Shown here one piece after another: positions 29,784 to 38,973 of a stretch of 64,000 nt of DNA; position 1 is the stretch's first letter, and the number at the start of each line of letters is the position of its first letter. The notes under the pieces were generated by a model that saw only the letters and a program-made list of their open reading frames with translations, did no database searches and was not told where the DNA came from. The stretch is from NCBI RefSeq assembly GCF_000335475.2, contig NZ_ANAH02000066.1, positions 620,001 through 684,000 of the forward strand. The letters are read 5' to 3'. The position numbers and the translations under genes are program-made. The DNA comes from Cystobacter fuscus DSM 2262 (lineage in GTDB: Bacteria > Myxococcota > Myxococcia > Myxococcales > Myxococcaceae).

Positions 29784-30316
29784 GGCCCCACCCGCGTCTG
29801 CAGCGCCACGGCGTGGTAGTCGTCGCGGCTCAGCTCGTCCTGCCAGCTCACCGTCACGCGCACATTGAGCGTGTTCTTCATGACCAAGGTCGCATCCGTC
29901 CCCGGGGCCTGGCGGCCCAAGGCGGGAATCCCTTTTTCATTGCCCTCGAAGGGGGGATCCACGTCGATCGTCACCTGGTAGGGACGCGCCACTTCCTGGC
30001 TCGCTCCGGGGGGAGGCGGCGTCTCGGAGGGGATGCCGCTGGCGTTCCAGTACAGGGTGACGGGGGGATCGGAATCCATCAGCATGATGTCCGAGCAGGG
30101 GTTGGCCTCACCGGCCTTGCACCCCATGCGGGTGACGCGCTCCAGCCACCACTCGGCGATGGTGTAGGCCTGGGCCTGGGCGAGGTTGCGCCGGTTGAGC
30201 CGCACGATGGACACCACGGTGCTGGCGACCACGCCGATGCCCAGGATGAGCACCGCCGCGGTCATCAGCGTCTCCAGCAACGTGATGCCACGCCGGCGCC
30301 GCGAGGGACGCCTCAT
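29780..30316 (-). CDS. pilV: Minor pilin PilV-like
   Basis: 178 residues. Prepilin signal RRRGITLLETLMTAAVLILG with Glu5, then a soluble domain with a CKAGEANPC cysteine pair. A GAGGAGG lies about 9 bases upstream of the ATG at 30316, which fixes the start. Positioned between pilY1 (14-base gap) and pilW (overlap). Confidence 0.88.
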   Translation of the reverse strand: MRRPSRRRRGITLLETLMTAAVLILGIGVVASTVVSIVRLNRRNLAQAQAYTIAEWWLERVTRMGCKAGEANPCSDIMLMDSDPPVTLYWNASGIPSETPPPPGASQEVARPYQVTIDVDPPFEGNEKGIPALGRQAPGTDATLVMKNTLNVRVTVSWQDELSRDDYHAVALQTRVGP

Positions 30317-30330
30317 GCTCGCCGTCCTCC

Positions 30331-33300
30331 TCACGGCTTCACGACACCCGAGGGATCCGCGTCCCACATGTGAACGCGCACCTGACCCGCGCCGGAGCCA
30401 GTGGGCTCGTTGTTCCACTTCTTCGGGTCTCCACGCACCAGCACCTTGCCGTCCGCGGTCAGCATGATCATGTGCCCATCATGCATCACCGGGGTGGCCA
30501 GGCTGTGGCCACCCAGCTCGGTGCCGGTCGCCTGCTTGTCCGGCTCCGGCTTCGCGGCGTTGATGCTGTAGAACATGCCGCTCTCGGTCCCGCTGAGCGA
30601 GCAGGCATTGGCCGCCTTGCCCACCGCGGTGCTGGTGTTGACGAGTTCGTTGCCATTGGCGTCCCGGGCGAGCGCGATGCCGCCCCACACCAGCTGACCC
30701 GCGCCCAGCTGCTTGATCCACAGCGGAACGGCACTGCCGCAGGTGGTGCCCGTGGGGTTGCGGTCCTCGAAGGCGAGCACGTAGCCGTGGGGCGCGGGCT
30801 TGAGGAGGTCCGCGGGCTCGTCGGAGATGTCCGGGTTGTTGGCGGTGCCCACGAACAGGCGCACGCCCTTGCCCGAGGTCTCGCGGTACAGCGTCACGGC
30901 CATGGTCGAGTAGACGCCCTGGTACTTCGCCTCGTTCTGGTACTCGGTCTTCGAGCTGTTCTTCAGCTCCGTCTGGACGTCCGCGATCTTGCACACCTGG
31001 AGCACCCGGCCGAAGCCGCCCGCGGTGTCCACCTTGTTGGTGGCGATGCGGTAGATCTTGCCCTGCGTCGTGGCGGCGTAGATGAGCTCGGCGGTGCCGT
31101 CATCGTTGGCGTCCACCGCCATGGGCTCACCCGAGATGCCCTCGTTGAGGGCCAGGGGCACCACGCCCGCGGCCTTGGTGGCCGGCAGCGCGCCCGGCAC
31201 CTGCACCGGCATGCCCGTCTTCACGTCCAGCAGGAAGAGCGAGCCGGCGGTGTTGGGGTTGGGGACGTAGTCGGTGCCCACCAGCGCCACCCAGCGCTGG
31301 CCGCCCTTGGGGCCGAAGTCCATGCGCGCCACGGTGGGGGCATGGCGCGAGCCGCGCGTGTCCGGCAGCAGCGTGCTCGTGTTGCCCAGGTCGTCGAAGG
31401 CGTCCTCCACGGTGAGCTTGCCGGTCTGTCCACCGAAGTCGATCTTGTCCTTGGCCATGTCGAACTCCCACATGGGCTGGGGGAAGGACTTGCTGGTGGG
31501 ATCGGTGATGTCGAGCGCGAACACCACGCTGTGCGAGGGGCCGGTGGGGGCCACGAGCACCGTCTTGGCGCCCTCGGTGGAGCCCACCGTGTCCTTCGGG
31601 CCGATCGTCCACGCCTTGTCGGACACGGCGTTGGCGGAGAAGCCCTTGGTGGGATCGTAGGCGCCAAAGCCCAGGTCCACGTCCGCCACCGTCGGGGACG
31701 CGTCCACGGAGGAGCGCTTGCCATTGCCCTGACGCAGGTAGGTCTCCACGTAGTAGGGCAGCAGCTTGCGCGGCATGTAGGCGAACTTCTCCACGGCCTC
31801 GCCGTACTCGCGGGGGTAGGGCTTGGGATCGCTGGGGTTGGCGGGGCACTTCTGCGACGACTTCACCTTGAAGTAGCCATTGGCCTCGGTGGTGGGGGTG
31901 CAGCTGTCATTGCCCATCCGCAACACGCCGGCCTCCACGCCATACAGGAAGCCCTGGGTGGAGCCCACGTAGGCCATGGTGGAGCGCTCGCTCACGCGCA
32001 GATCCTTCATGAAGTTGTTCACGTAGGCGTTCTGTTCCTGGCCCTTGACGAGCGTCACCCAGGAGGGCATCGCGGAGGCGCCGATGATGGCCGCGGTGGA
32101 CAGCTGCACGCCGCCCATGGCCCAGGTGCGCTTGGTGTCCTGGTTGCCGCCGGTGCGCTTCTCCCAGCCATACAGCCAGTTGCGCAGCAGCGCGCGGTCC
32201 GCGTCGTCGGGAGGGCCTCCGCTGGCATCCAGGTCGCACACCCAGTCGCCGCCGTTGTTCGTTCCGCAGTTGTTGCTGGAGAAGGCCTCGCCGCCGTCGG
32301 TGTCGGTCAGCACGCTCTTGAGCTCGGTGCGCTCACCCTGCGAATTCATGGTGATGAGCTTGCGCCAGTTGATCGGATCCGGCGTGCTCGGGGAGCGCAG
32401 ATCGCTCGCGAGCTTGTTGCCGCTGTCCCACTGCACGCCGTTCACGGTCAGGGTGCTGGTGGGCAGCTCCGGATGGAAGAGCTTGCGCAGGTAGAGGTGG
32501 CCGCGCTCCGACAGGTCCGGTCGGCCATCCACCACGCGCACGGAGGGCTGCTGGGTGCCGGGCTCGAACCACTTGCGGCCGGGCGTCTCGAAGGTGCCGT
32601 AGAGGACGGTGTTGGCCACCGCGGACACGGCCGCGCGGCCGTAGTCTCCCGCCTTCACCGCCTTGTAGAAGACGTTGATGTTCTTGATGGTCGGCTGGCA
32701 CTGGTCGTACTTGCTCTCCATGACGGCCTGCCAGCACAGCTGCGAGCCGGTGAGGCTGCGCTCGAGGAAGTCGCGCAGCGTCACCGTCTGATCGCGCTTG
32801 CCGTTGGCGGGCGGGGAGTCGAGCGGCACGTCCACCCAGGTGGGGTTGGGGTTGACCGTCATGACCGGGTTGGTCGAGGCGCAGTTGGACGTGCAGACCT
32901 TGCAGTCGAGCGCGACCTGGTAGCGGATGCGCGGCTGCTCCCCCGCGGGGCGCGAGCTGCAGAACGCCGCGTCGGTGCTGCTCGAGGCGTAGTAGGAGTC
33001 GTCCTGGGCCCGGAACGTCACCTCGGTGATGGTGAAGTCCTGGGCGATGTCCGGGGTGAGATCGCCCGACACCACGCCCGAGCGCACCCGGCCACCGTTG
33101 GACTTGTGGATCATGAAGCTCACGTCGTTGAAGTCGCGGTCACCGCCACCGGGCAGGTCCTCGAAGCCGAGCACCCAGCGGTACTTGTCGGTGGAGGGCG
33201 CGCCCACCAGCACGTGGGGCATCAAGTCCTTGCCACTCGTGTCCGCCTTCACGAACGCGCGCTCGTGCGGCATGATCAGCTTGTTGTAGGCCGGCACGTT

Positions 33301-34614
33301 CTTGAGGCGATCCAGCGTCGCCTGGTCCAGCCAGCCCGACAGCCCCAGCTCGCACTTTTTCTGATCGGTGGTGTAGGCGCAGCCGATGTCCAGCTCGGCC
33401 ACGGACTTGAAGCTCTGGCCGTCCACCTGCTTGGTGGTGGAGGGCTGGGGGTTCTGATCCAGGTTGAGGAACGTCTTGGAGAAATAGACGTAGGTGGGCG
33501 TCTTCAGGTACAGCGCGCAGACGTTGCTGTTGGCCTTGAAGCTCAGGCAGGGGTAGACCTTGGCGCTGCCGGTGCTCACCGGACCGTGCCCGGCCGAGCC
33601 CCACGACACGGCGAAGAAGACGAGCTCCCGGTCGCCCTGGATCTCCCCCAGGTTCACCGTGCGATCGTTCTCCTGCTCGAGCGTGTTGTCCGGCGCGGGG
33701 GACAGGGGCCGGCCATCGGCGTCATAGGCGGAGACGTTGTAGTCGGGAATGCCGTTGGAGGTGGCGGTGACGTCCGCCACCGGACCCAGGTTGCCACCGG
33801 TGTTCTTGTCGCCGTCGTCGTCGGAGTGCAGGAAGACCAGGTGGCCGATGCCCCCGTTCTTGTTCTTCGCGTCACGGGGCTCGAGCAGGTTGGGCACGCT
33901 GCGGTAGAGGCCCCGGTCGCTGAACTGATCGGCGCTGTCCGCGTTGCCATCCACGCCCAGCAGGCCGGCCTTGATTTTGGGACGCGTGACGTTGGCGGCC
34001 ACGGGCTGCCCGCTCGCGATCTCGAACGAGGCCGTGAAGTGGGCGCCGCAATCCTTCGAGGCCAGCTCCGGCACGTAGAGCTTGGTGGTAATCGGTTTCC
34101 CGGCCGCGTTGATGTACGTGTAGTCGAACTTGTTGCCGCAGCGCCGCCCCGAGCTGTCCAGGGAGGTGGCGTCGGTCATCTGGAACAGCGCTTCGTGGAA
34201 GTCCGCGATGCCGTTGCCGTCCTTGTCGGCGAGCGTGTCATCCGAGCTGTCGGCCAGGTTGGCGCCTTGGTTGATGAAGCCGCGGTCGACCAGGTCCTTG
34301 TAATAGAAGTAGCCGAGCGCCGTGGAGTTGCCGGCCTCCTCGTACAGGTAGCTGACGCGCACCTGCTGGGAGAAGGGGAAGTAGATGCGCTCGGGGTTGA
34401 GCACCTCGAGGTTGGTGTCCAGGCGCAGCGCCGGCGGGTTGTCCTTGGTGAGCGAGATGGAGCTCAGGTCCTTGAAGTCCAGGGCCTTGAAGTCCGGCTG
34501 CCGGTCCTGTTCGGTGGCGTCGTGACAGAGTTCGAGCGACCCCGGACTCGATTGGGCCCAGGACGAAGAGGCGCACAGCAGTCCCAGAAGCAGGGTAGGG
34601 CGTGAGGCGTGCAT
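30331..34614 (-). CDS. pilY1: PilY1-type pilus tip adhesin
   Basis: 1427 residues with a signal peptide (MHASRPTLLLGLLCASSSWA). PilY1 sits at the tip of type IVa pili and, with minor pilins, primes assembly. The N-terminal half carries a DUF4114-like segment (GFEDLPGGGDRDFND, near 483) and an EF-hand-like loop DKDGNGIADFHE. The C-terminal half is the PilC/PilY1 beta-propeller, with a calcium-binding loop DANDDGTAE near residue 1168 that corresponds to the known PilY1 calcium site. GGAG lies 9 bases before the ATG. Downstream of the cytochrome gene by 21 bases. Confidence 0.93.
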   Translation of the reverse strand: MHASRPTLLLGLLCASSSWAQSSPGSLELCHDATEQDRQPDFKALDFKDLSSISLTKDNPPALRLDTNLEVLNPERIYFPFSQQVRVSYLYEEAGNSTALGYFYYKDLVDRGFINQGANLADSSDDTLADKDGNGIADFHEALFQMTDATSLDSSGRRCGNKFDYTYINAAGKPITTKLYVPELASKDCGAHFTASFEIASGQPVAANVTRPKIKAGLLGVDGNADSADQFSDRGLYRSVPNLLEPRDAKNKNGGIGHLVFLHSDDDGDKNTGGNLGPVADVTATSNGIPDYNVSAYDADGRPLSPAPDNTLEQENDRTVNLGEIQGDRELVFFAVSWGSAGHGPVSTGSAKVYPCLSFKANSNVCALYLKTPTYVYFSKTFLNLDQNPQPSTTKQVDGQSFKSVAELDIGCAYTTDQKKCELGLSGWLDQATLDRLKNVPAYNKLIMPHERAFVKADTSGKDLMPHVLVGAPSTDKYRWVLGFEDLPGGGDRDFNDVSFMIHKSNGGRVRSGVVSGDLTPDIAQDFTITEVTFRAQDDSYYASSSTDAAFCSSRPAGEQPRIRYQVALDCKVCTSNCASTNPVMTVNPNPTWVDVPLDSPPANGKRDQTVTLRDFLERSLTGSQLCWQAVMESKYDQCQPTIKNINVFYKAVKAGDYGRAAVSAVANTVLYGTFETPGRKWFEPGTQQPSVRVVDGRPDLSERGHLYLRKLFHPELPTSTLTVNGVQWDSGNKLASDLRSPSTPDPINWRKLITMNSQGERTELKSVLTDTDGGEAFSSNNCGTNNGGDWVCDLDASGGPPDDADRALLRNWLYGWEKRTGGNQDTKRTWAMGGVQLSTAAIIGASAMPSWVTLVKGQEQNAYVNNFMKDLRVSERSTMAYVGSTQGFLYGVEAGVLRMGNDSCTPTTEANGYFKVKSSQKCPANPSDPKPYPREYGEAVEKFAYMPRKLLPYYVETYLRQGNGKRSSVDASPTVADVDLGFGAYDPTKGFSANAVSDKAWTIGPKDTVGSTEGAKTVLVAPTGPSHSVVFALDITDPTSKSFPQPMWEFDMAKDKIDFGGQTGKLTVEDAFDDLGNTSTLLPDTRGSRHAPTVARMDFGPKGGQRWVALVGTDYVPNPNTAGSLFLLDVKTGMPVQVPGALPATKAAGVVPLALNEGISGEPMAVDANDDGTAELIYAATTQGKIYRIATNKVDTAGGFGRVLQVCKIADVQTELKNSSKTEYQNEAKYQGVYSTMAVTLYRETSGKGVRLFVGTANNPDISDEPADLLKPAPHGYVLAFEDRNPTGTTCGSAVPLWIKQLGAGQLVWGGIALARDANGNELVNTSTAVGKAANACSLSGTESGMFYSINAAKPEPDKQATGTELGGHSLATPVMHDGHMIMLTADGKVLVRGDPKKWNNEPTGSGAGQVRVHMWDADPSGVVKP

Positions 34615-34635
34615 GCGTGTATCTCCTGGAGGCCG

Positions 34636-34974
34636 TCAGGGCGCGGGAGCGGAAGGGGCGGGGGATTGGGCTCCGCGCAGGAAGGACAACAAATCATCGA
34701 CGTCCTTGGGCTGCAGTTGCCGCGGATCGCACAGCGTCTTGGGATTCACCGCCCAGGGATCCTTCACCCACTGGCGCAGCTCACTGCTCTTGTGCGAGGC
34801 CAGCCACGTGGCCAGATTGTCCGTGGCCTTGGCCCCCGGAGCGTCATTCCGGGCGGGCTGGGCCACGTGGCAGTGGCCACACGCGCTGGTGAAGACCTTC
34901 TTGCCATGGCTGGCATCTCCTGCTTTGGCAGGCAGTGCCATCAGGAGGACGAGGAGCGGGAAGGAGCGATTCAT
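34636..34974 (-). CDS. TfcP-like non-canonical cytochrome c
   Basis: 112 residues: signal peptide (MNRSFPLLVLLMALPAKA) and one c-type heme domain with CGHCH at about residues 30-34. There is no methionine in the distal half; instead a single Cys stands at TLCDPRQL (about residue 81). That fits the His/Cys heme ligation described for TfcP of Myxococcus xanthus, a periplasmic cytochrome that promotes calcium binding by PilY1 and pilus formation. Location between pilX and pilY1 supports the same role. Orthology is inferred from position, size and heme pattern. Confidence 0.85.
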   Translation of the reverse strand: MNRSFPLLVLLMALPAKAGDASHGKKVFTSACGHCHVAQPARNDAPGAKATDNLATWLASHKSSELRQWVKDPWAVNPKTLCDPRQLQPKDVDDLLSFLRGAQSPAPSAPAP

Positions 34975-35006
34975 CACGGGCCTCCAGAGGGGAACCACGG
35001 GGAACT

Positions 35007-35831
35007 TCAGAGCTTCGTGCCTTGGGACAGATCGATGTTGTCCTTCGGCGTCGGAATCGAACTGGCGCTGCTGACCGGGCCGCAGACCTTCTGGGCGCCG
35101 CCACCACAGCCGCCATTGATCGGAGCCACCGGGTCGGCGAACACGAGCGCGCGCACCACCGAGCGCGCCAGCACCACTTCTCCCGTGCCCCGCACCTCGC
35201 CCACCGACACCACCCACACCGCGTGGTTGTTGTCGATGCGCGGATCATTCGCCACGAACGCGCCCTCGTCCTCGTCGTCGTGCACGAAGACCCGGAAGGA
35301 GACGTTGCGCTGCTCGGGGAAGGACAAATAGGGCTTGTTGTTGACGGCGCGCAGTTCCTTGCCGGCCGCGCTGAAGGTGGGATCCACCGCCCCGATCGTC
35401 CCGCCCGTCGAGGGCAGCAACGTATAGGGGGTGTAGGGGAGGACCTCGTACCAGCTGCGCCCGGTGCCCGGAAAGTTCGCCTCGTCCACCTCGCCCCGGG
35501 TGTTGAACCCCGGTTTGGAGGCCATGAGCGTGCCCAGCTTGAACATCACGTCCGTGAAGTTGGAGGCCTTGTCCTGGTAGGCGGAGGTCGCGTCACCGGA
35601 CGAGCTGTGCTTGGACATCAGCAGCGTGAGCACCTCGCGCCCCTCGGCCAGTCCCGCCTCCGCCGCGAAGAACGCCTCGCGCGAGTGCCGCTCGCGCCCC
35701 TGCAGCTCGCTCTCCTGGCTCACCACGCGCAGGCTCACCAGCGTCGCCGCCGTCACCACCGAGATCACCGCGAGCGCGATGAGCAACGTCATGCCGCGTT
35801 GCGAGCGTCGGCCTGCGCGCACCTTTTTCAT
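35007..35831 (-). CDS. pilX: Minor pilin PilX-like
   Basis: 274 residues. N-terminal RRSQRGMTLLIALAVISVV is a PilX-type prepilin signal, in which the Glu5 of other pilins is not kept. The following helix has the family stretch EAFFAAEAGLAEGREVL. The C-terminus has two cysteines (GGCGGGAQKVCGP). First gene of the pilus priming cluster; the promoter should lie in the 363-base region upstream. Confidence 0.85.
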   Translation of the reverse strand: MKKVRAGRRSQRGMTLLIALAVISVVTAATLVSLRVVSQESELQGRERHSREAFFAAEAGLAEGREVLTLLMSKHSSSGDATSAYQDKASNFTDVMFKLGTLMASKPGFNTRGEVDEANFPGTGRSWYEVLPYTPYTLLPSTGGTIGAVDPTFSAAGKELRAVNNKPYLSFPEQRNVSFRVFVHDDEDEGAFVANDPRIDNNHAVWVVSVGEVRGTGEVVLARSVVRALVFADPVAPINGGCGGGAQKVCGPVSSASSIPTPKDNIDLSQGTKL

Positions 35832-36194
35832 CTGGGGGCCTCTCCGGCAGTGGGGGGGGCGAGGGCCTCGGAAGGTGACGGGGGGCACACTCCGAGTTCC
35901 GCATTTCACACGCAAATACCAGCTCTTCCCATCCTCCCATCTCTTTACAGTCTGTCAAGAAGTGACTGTTCAGGATCGACCGGAAGTACGGCCGGGGAGG
36001 CGGAGAGGGGGAGCCGGGCAGGCGCGCGCGAGGCCGGAAAATCCGCCTTCCGCCCGGTTCAAGGAGCAAAGCATGGGGAGGCCCCGGAATGACAGCGGCC
36101 AGGCGGGGGGACGCTGCGTCCTTGCTTGCCGGTGGATGAGCCGGCGTGGCACGCTCGTGGCCCCCCGACGACCCCGCTCGCGTGAAAGGAAGGG
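35832..36194. promoter_or_regulatory. Divergent regulatory region between the pilus cluster and the pseudokinase gene
   Basis: 363 bases with no gene. It holds a locally AT-richer patch (35905-35975) with a dyad ACAGTC-11-GACTGT at 35947-35969, about 120 bases before pilX, that could be an operator for the pilus cluster. No clear sigma70 or sigma54 promoter was found by eye. A good AAAGGAAGGG precedes the plus-strand gene. Confidence 0.4.
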
Positions 36195-38300
36195 ATGAGC
36201 AGCGCCTACCGGTTGACTGGACGCATCGAGGCCGGCGAGCTCGCCGAGCTGTATGACGCCGTCCAGGAGCCCGACGGGTCCGGGGTGGTCATCAAGCTCT
36301 TCCACCCGAAGACGTCGGATCCGCGCTACGCCACCACGCTCGCCGCGACGTACAGCGTGCTCAACCCGCTGCGCTCCGAGGGCATCGTCCACGTGCTGGA
36401 CATGGGCTTCGTGAAGAACCGGCTCGTCGTGGTGCGCGAGGCGGTGGACGGCTCCAACCTGGGCGTCGCGCTGCAGCGGCTCAACACCAAGGAAGTCCTC
36501 CTCCCGCCGGCCGTCGCGCTCAACCTCGTCATCCAGTTGCTCGAGTCCGTGGAGCGCGCCCACGCGGAGGGCATCGTCCATGGCGCCCTCACCCCGGGCA
36601 ACGTGCTGCTGTCGCGCTCGGGCGTGCCCCACGTGTGCGACTTCGGGGCGCTCCACGCGCTCTTGGCGGTGCCGGAGCTCAAGCGCGCCTTCGTGGGCCG
36701 TGGCCGCAGCGCCTACCGGGCGCCGGAAGTGGGGCGCGGGGGCGAGCCCGACGTGCTCTCGGATGTCTACTCCATCGGCGCCATCGCCTACGAGCTGCTC
36801 ACCCTGCGCGAGGCTGTCGTTCCCGAGGGGGGCATCAGCACCCGGCGCGCCGGACTGCCTCCGCCCAGCCGCCTGGATCGGCGCGTCCACGCGCGGTTGG
36901 ATCCCCTCATCCTGCGCGCCCTGGAGCCCACGCCCACGCGGCGCTTCCGCTCCTGCGCCGAGTTCGCCACCGCGCTGCGCGGCTTCCTGGCCAACCAGGG
37001 CGGGCTGCCCGGCGTCGAGGAGCAGCGCCGCTTCATGACGGAGCTGCTGCCCAACCAGGTGTCCTTCGGCGCCTCCGGCCCGGTGCCCTTCACCGAGCGC
37101 TTCACCCTCACGCCCATCTCCGGCGTGACCCTGGCCCAGGTGAGCGCGGACGCCCTGGACAAGTCCGTGGTGGCGCGCCCCTCCTTCAGCCCGGCGCTCA
37201 GTGAAGCGGACACCATGGATGCGCCGCCCGCCTTCGAGGAGTACTCGGGCTCGTTCGAGGGCGCTGCCCCCGCGCCGCCGGAGCCCGTCCTTCACGACCC
37301 CCGCGTCTCCGGGCACCCCACGCTCGATCGGACGGGCTCCGCGGATACCCACATCCGCGAGAGGGCGTTGCTCCATCCCTCGGAAGCCGAGCCCGCCGAG
37401 CACGAGGACGACGCGCCCTCGAGCGTGGGCAAGAGTCCCCTCGGGGTCCCGGGGGATGAGGCGCCCACCTGGGTGGCTCCTCCCGGCGCCGCGCCGGTCA
37501 GGTCCCGCCGCGCGGCCGTGGCCCAGGGCGCGTCCCGGGAGGGGACGCGCACGGGCAGGAATCCCCGCCTGCGCGTGGTGGAGGACTTCTCCCGGCCCGT
37601 GGCCCGGCCGGACACGGATGATCTGATCGACACCGCGCCGCTGCGCTCTCGCCCCGCGCCAGCGCGCGTCGCTCCGCCGCCCCCCGAGCCCGAGCCCGAG
37701 CCGGTGCCTCCCACGGCCACCGCCCCGGAGATGCCCTCGGTGATCGCGGAGCGCCAGCGCATGTTGACCGAGGAGCGCAACCTCCTGGAGGACGCGTGGA
37801 GCCGGAGGCGGATGCTGGCCGTGGCCAGCGCCATCGCGCTGGTGGGCCTGGCGTGCTTCGCCCTCGGGGTATGGAAGTTCTCCCAACCGCCCCCGGTGGA
37901 CACGGATCCCAAGGTGGACGCGGTCAGCGGCGCCGTGCAGCAGTACCTCCAGGAGCCGCCGCCCGCCGTGGAGCCCGTCTCCCCGCCGTCCGCCGTCCCG
38001 CCTCCCGAGCCCGCCCCCGAGCCTCCCGCCGCCGCCAGCCTCGAGTCCGCCCCCGCGCCCTCCAAGGCCAACCTGGCGTGGATCACCCTCGAGGCCAACC
38101 GCCCGGCGCGCGCCTACATCGATGGTGTGCGCGTCAAGCGTCCGCTGCCCCTGGTGCACTATCCGCTCAAGCCGGGCACGCGCGAGGTCACCGTGGAGAC
38201 GCTGCGCGCCCCGCGCCAGCGCGAGGTGTTCAAGCTGCGCCTGGAGCGCGGCGAGCACAAGAAGGTCGAGCAGGTTTTCCCCGCCCCCCGCCGTCGCTGA
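36195..38300 (+). CDS. Ser/Thr pseudokinase with TM segment and PEGA domain
   Basis: 701 residues. Residues 1-270 have the eukaryotic-like kinase fold: Lys in VVIKLF (about 31), the DFG motif in CDFGALH (about 150), APEV and SDVYSIGAIAYELL. The catalytic loop, normally HRDxKPxN, is VHGALTPGN, so the catalytic Asp is missing. A long Pro/Ala/acidic region (370-530) leads to one membrane helix (AVASAIALVGLACFALGVW, about 538) and a C-terminal PEGA domain (AYIDGVRVKRPLPLVHYPL). It probably acts as an allosteric or scaffold receptor. Followed after 4 bases by a response regulator. Confidence 0.85.
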   Translation: MSSAYRLTGRIEAGELAELYDAVQEPDGSGVVIKLFHPKTSDPRYATTLAATYSVLNPLRSEGIVHVLDMGFVKNRLVVVREAVDGSNLGVALQRLNTKEVLLPPAVALNLVIQLLESVERAHAEGIVHGALTPGNVLLSRSGVPHVCDFGALHALLAVPELKRAFVGRGRSAYRAPEVGRGGEPDVLSDVYSIGAIAYELLTLREAVVPEGGISTRRAGLPPPSRLDRRVHARLDPLILRALEPTPTRRFRSCAEFATALRGFLANQGGLPGVEEQRRFMTELLPNQVSFGASGPVPFTERFTLTPISGVTLAQVSADALDKSVVARPSFSPALSEADTMDAPPAFEEYSGSFEGAAPAPPEPVLHDPRVSGHPTLDRTGSADTHIRERALLHPSEAEPAEHEDDAPSSVGKSPLGVPGDEAPTWVAPPGAAPVRSRRAAVAQGASREGTRTGRNPRLRVVEDFSRPVARPDTDDLIDTAPLRSRPAPARVAPPPPEPEPEPVPPTATAPEMPSVIAERQRMLTEERNLLEDAWSRRRMLAVASAIALVGLACFALGVWKFSQPPPVDTDPKVDAVSGAVQQYLQEPPPAVEPVSPPSAVPPPEPAPEPPAAASLESAPAPSKANLAWITLEANRPARAYIDGVRVKRPLPLVHYPLKPGTREVTVETLRAPRQREVFKLRLERGEHKKVEQVFPAPRRR

Positions 38301-38304
38301 GACC

Positions 38305-38967
38305 ATGGATCGCACCCGCGTCTTCATCGTCGAGGATCAACCGACCCTCTTGCGCAACCTCCTCAAGGTGCTCGGCACCTTCTCCGAGCTGGAGCTGGTG
38401 GGCAGTGCCCAGCAGGGCGAGGAGGCGGTGGAGGCGGTGGTGCGCACGCGTCCGGAGCTGGTGCTGTTGGACCTGGAGCTGCCGGACGTGCATGGCATCG
38501 AGGTCACCCGGCGGCTCAAGCGCCGCGCGCCCGAGGTGGAGGTGCTCATCCTCACCTCCTTCGAGGACGAGCAGAAGGTGTACGAGGCCATCCAGGCGGG
38601 CGCCTCGGGCTATCTCGTCAAGCGGGTGGGGCCGGAGAAGATCCGCTCGGCCATCCGCGAGGTGATGGAGGGAGGCACGGTGCTCGAGCCCCTCATCGCC
38701 AAACGCTTCTGGAACTACTTCCACTCGCTCCAGGCGCGGCCCCCCGAGCCCGAGCGGGAATCCAACCCCTGGGGCTTGACGCCCTCGGAATTCGAGGTGC
38801 TGCGCTACGTGGCCAAGGGCCTGTCCAACGCCGAGGTGGGCCGGGTGATGACGCTGGAGCGGCGCACGGTGCGCACGCACCTGTCCCATATCTACCGGAA
38901 GATGGGAGTGCACTCGCACGTGGAGGCGGTGGTGCTCGCCCTGCGCGCGGGGTTCGTGGAGCTGTGA
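38305..38967 (+). CDS. NarL/FixJ-type response regulator
   Basis: 220 residues. Receiver domain with acidic pair (VEDQ), phosphoacceptor Asp in LVLLDLELPD (about residue 54), Thr in ILTSFED and Lys in YLVKRVG; then a LuxR-type helix-turn-helix (LTPSEFEVLRYVAKGLSNAEVG ending in a VRTHLSHIYRKMGV recognition helix). No histidine kinase is adjacent. It is coupled to the pseudokinase gene by a 4-base gap, an unusual pairing. Confidence 0.92.
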   Translation: MDRTRVFIVEDQPTLLRNLLKVLGTFSELELVGSAQQGEEAVEAVVRTRPELVLLDLELPDVHGIEVTRRLKRRAPEVEVLILTSFEDEQKVYEAIQAGASGYLVKRVGPEKIRSAIREVMEGGTVLEPLIAKRFWNYFHSLQARPPEPERESNPWGLTPSEFEVLRYVAKGLSNAEVGRVMTLERRTVRTHLSHIYRKMGVHSHVEAVVLALRAGFVEL

Positions 38968-38973
38968 GACCCT

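Noticed and set aside
30370..34605. A 1,411-codon open frame opposite pilY1
   Set aside because: No domain is recognisable, composition is typical antisense (HAVRGA-like repeats), and pilY1 has clear domains and signals.
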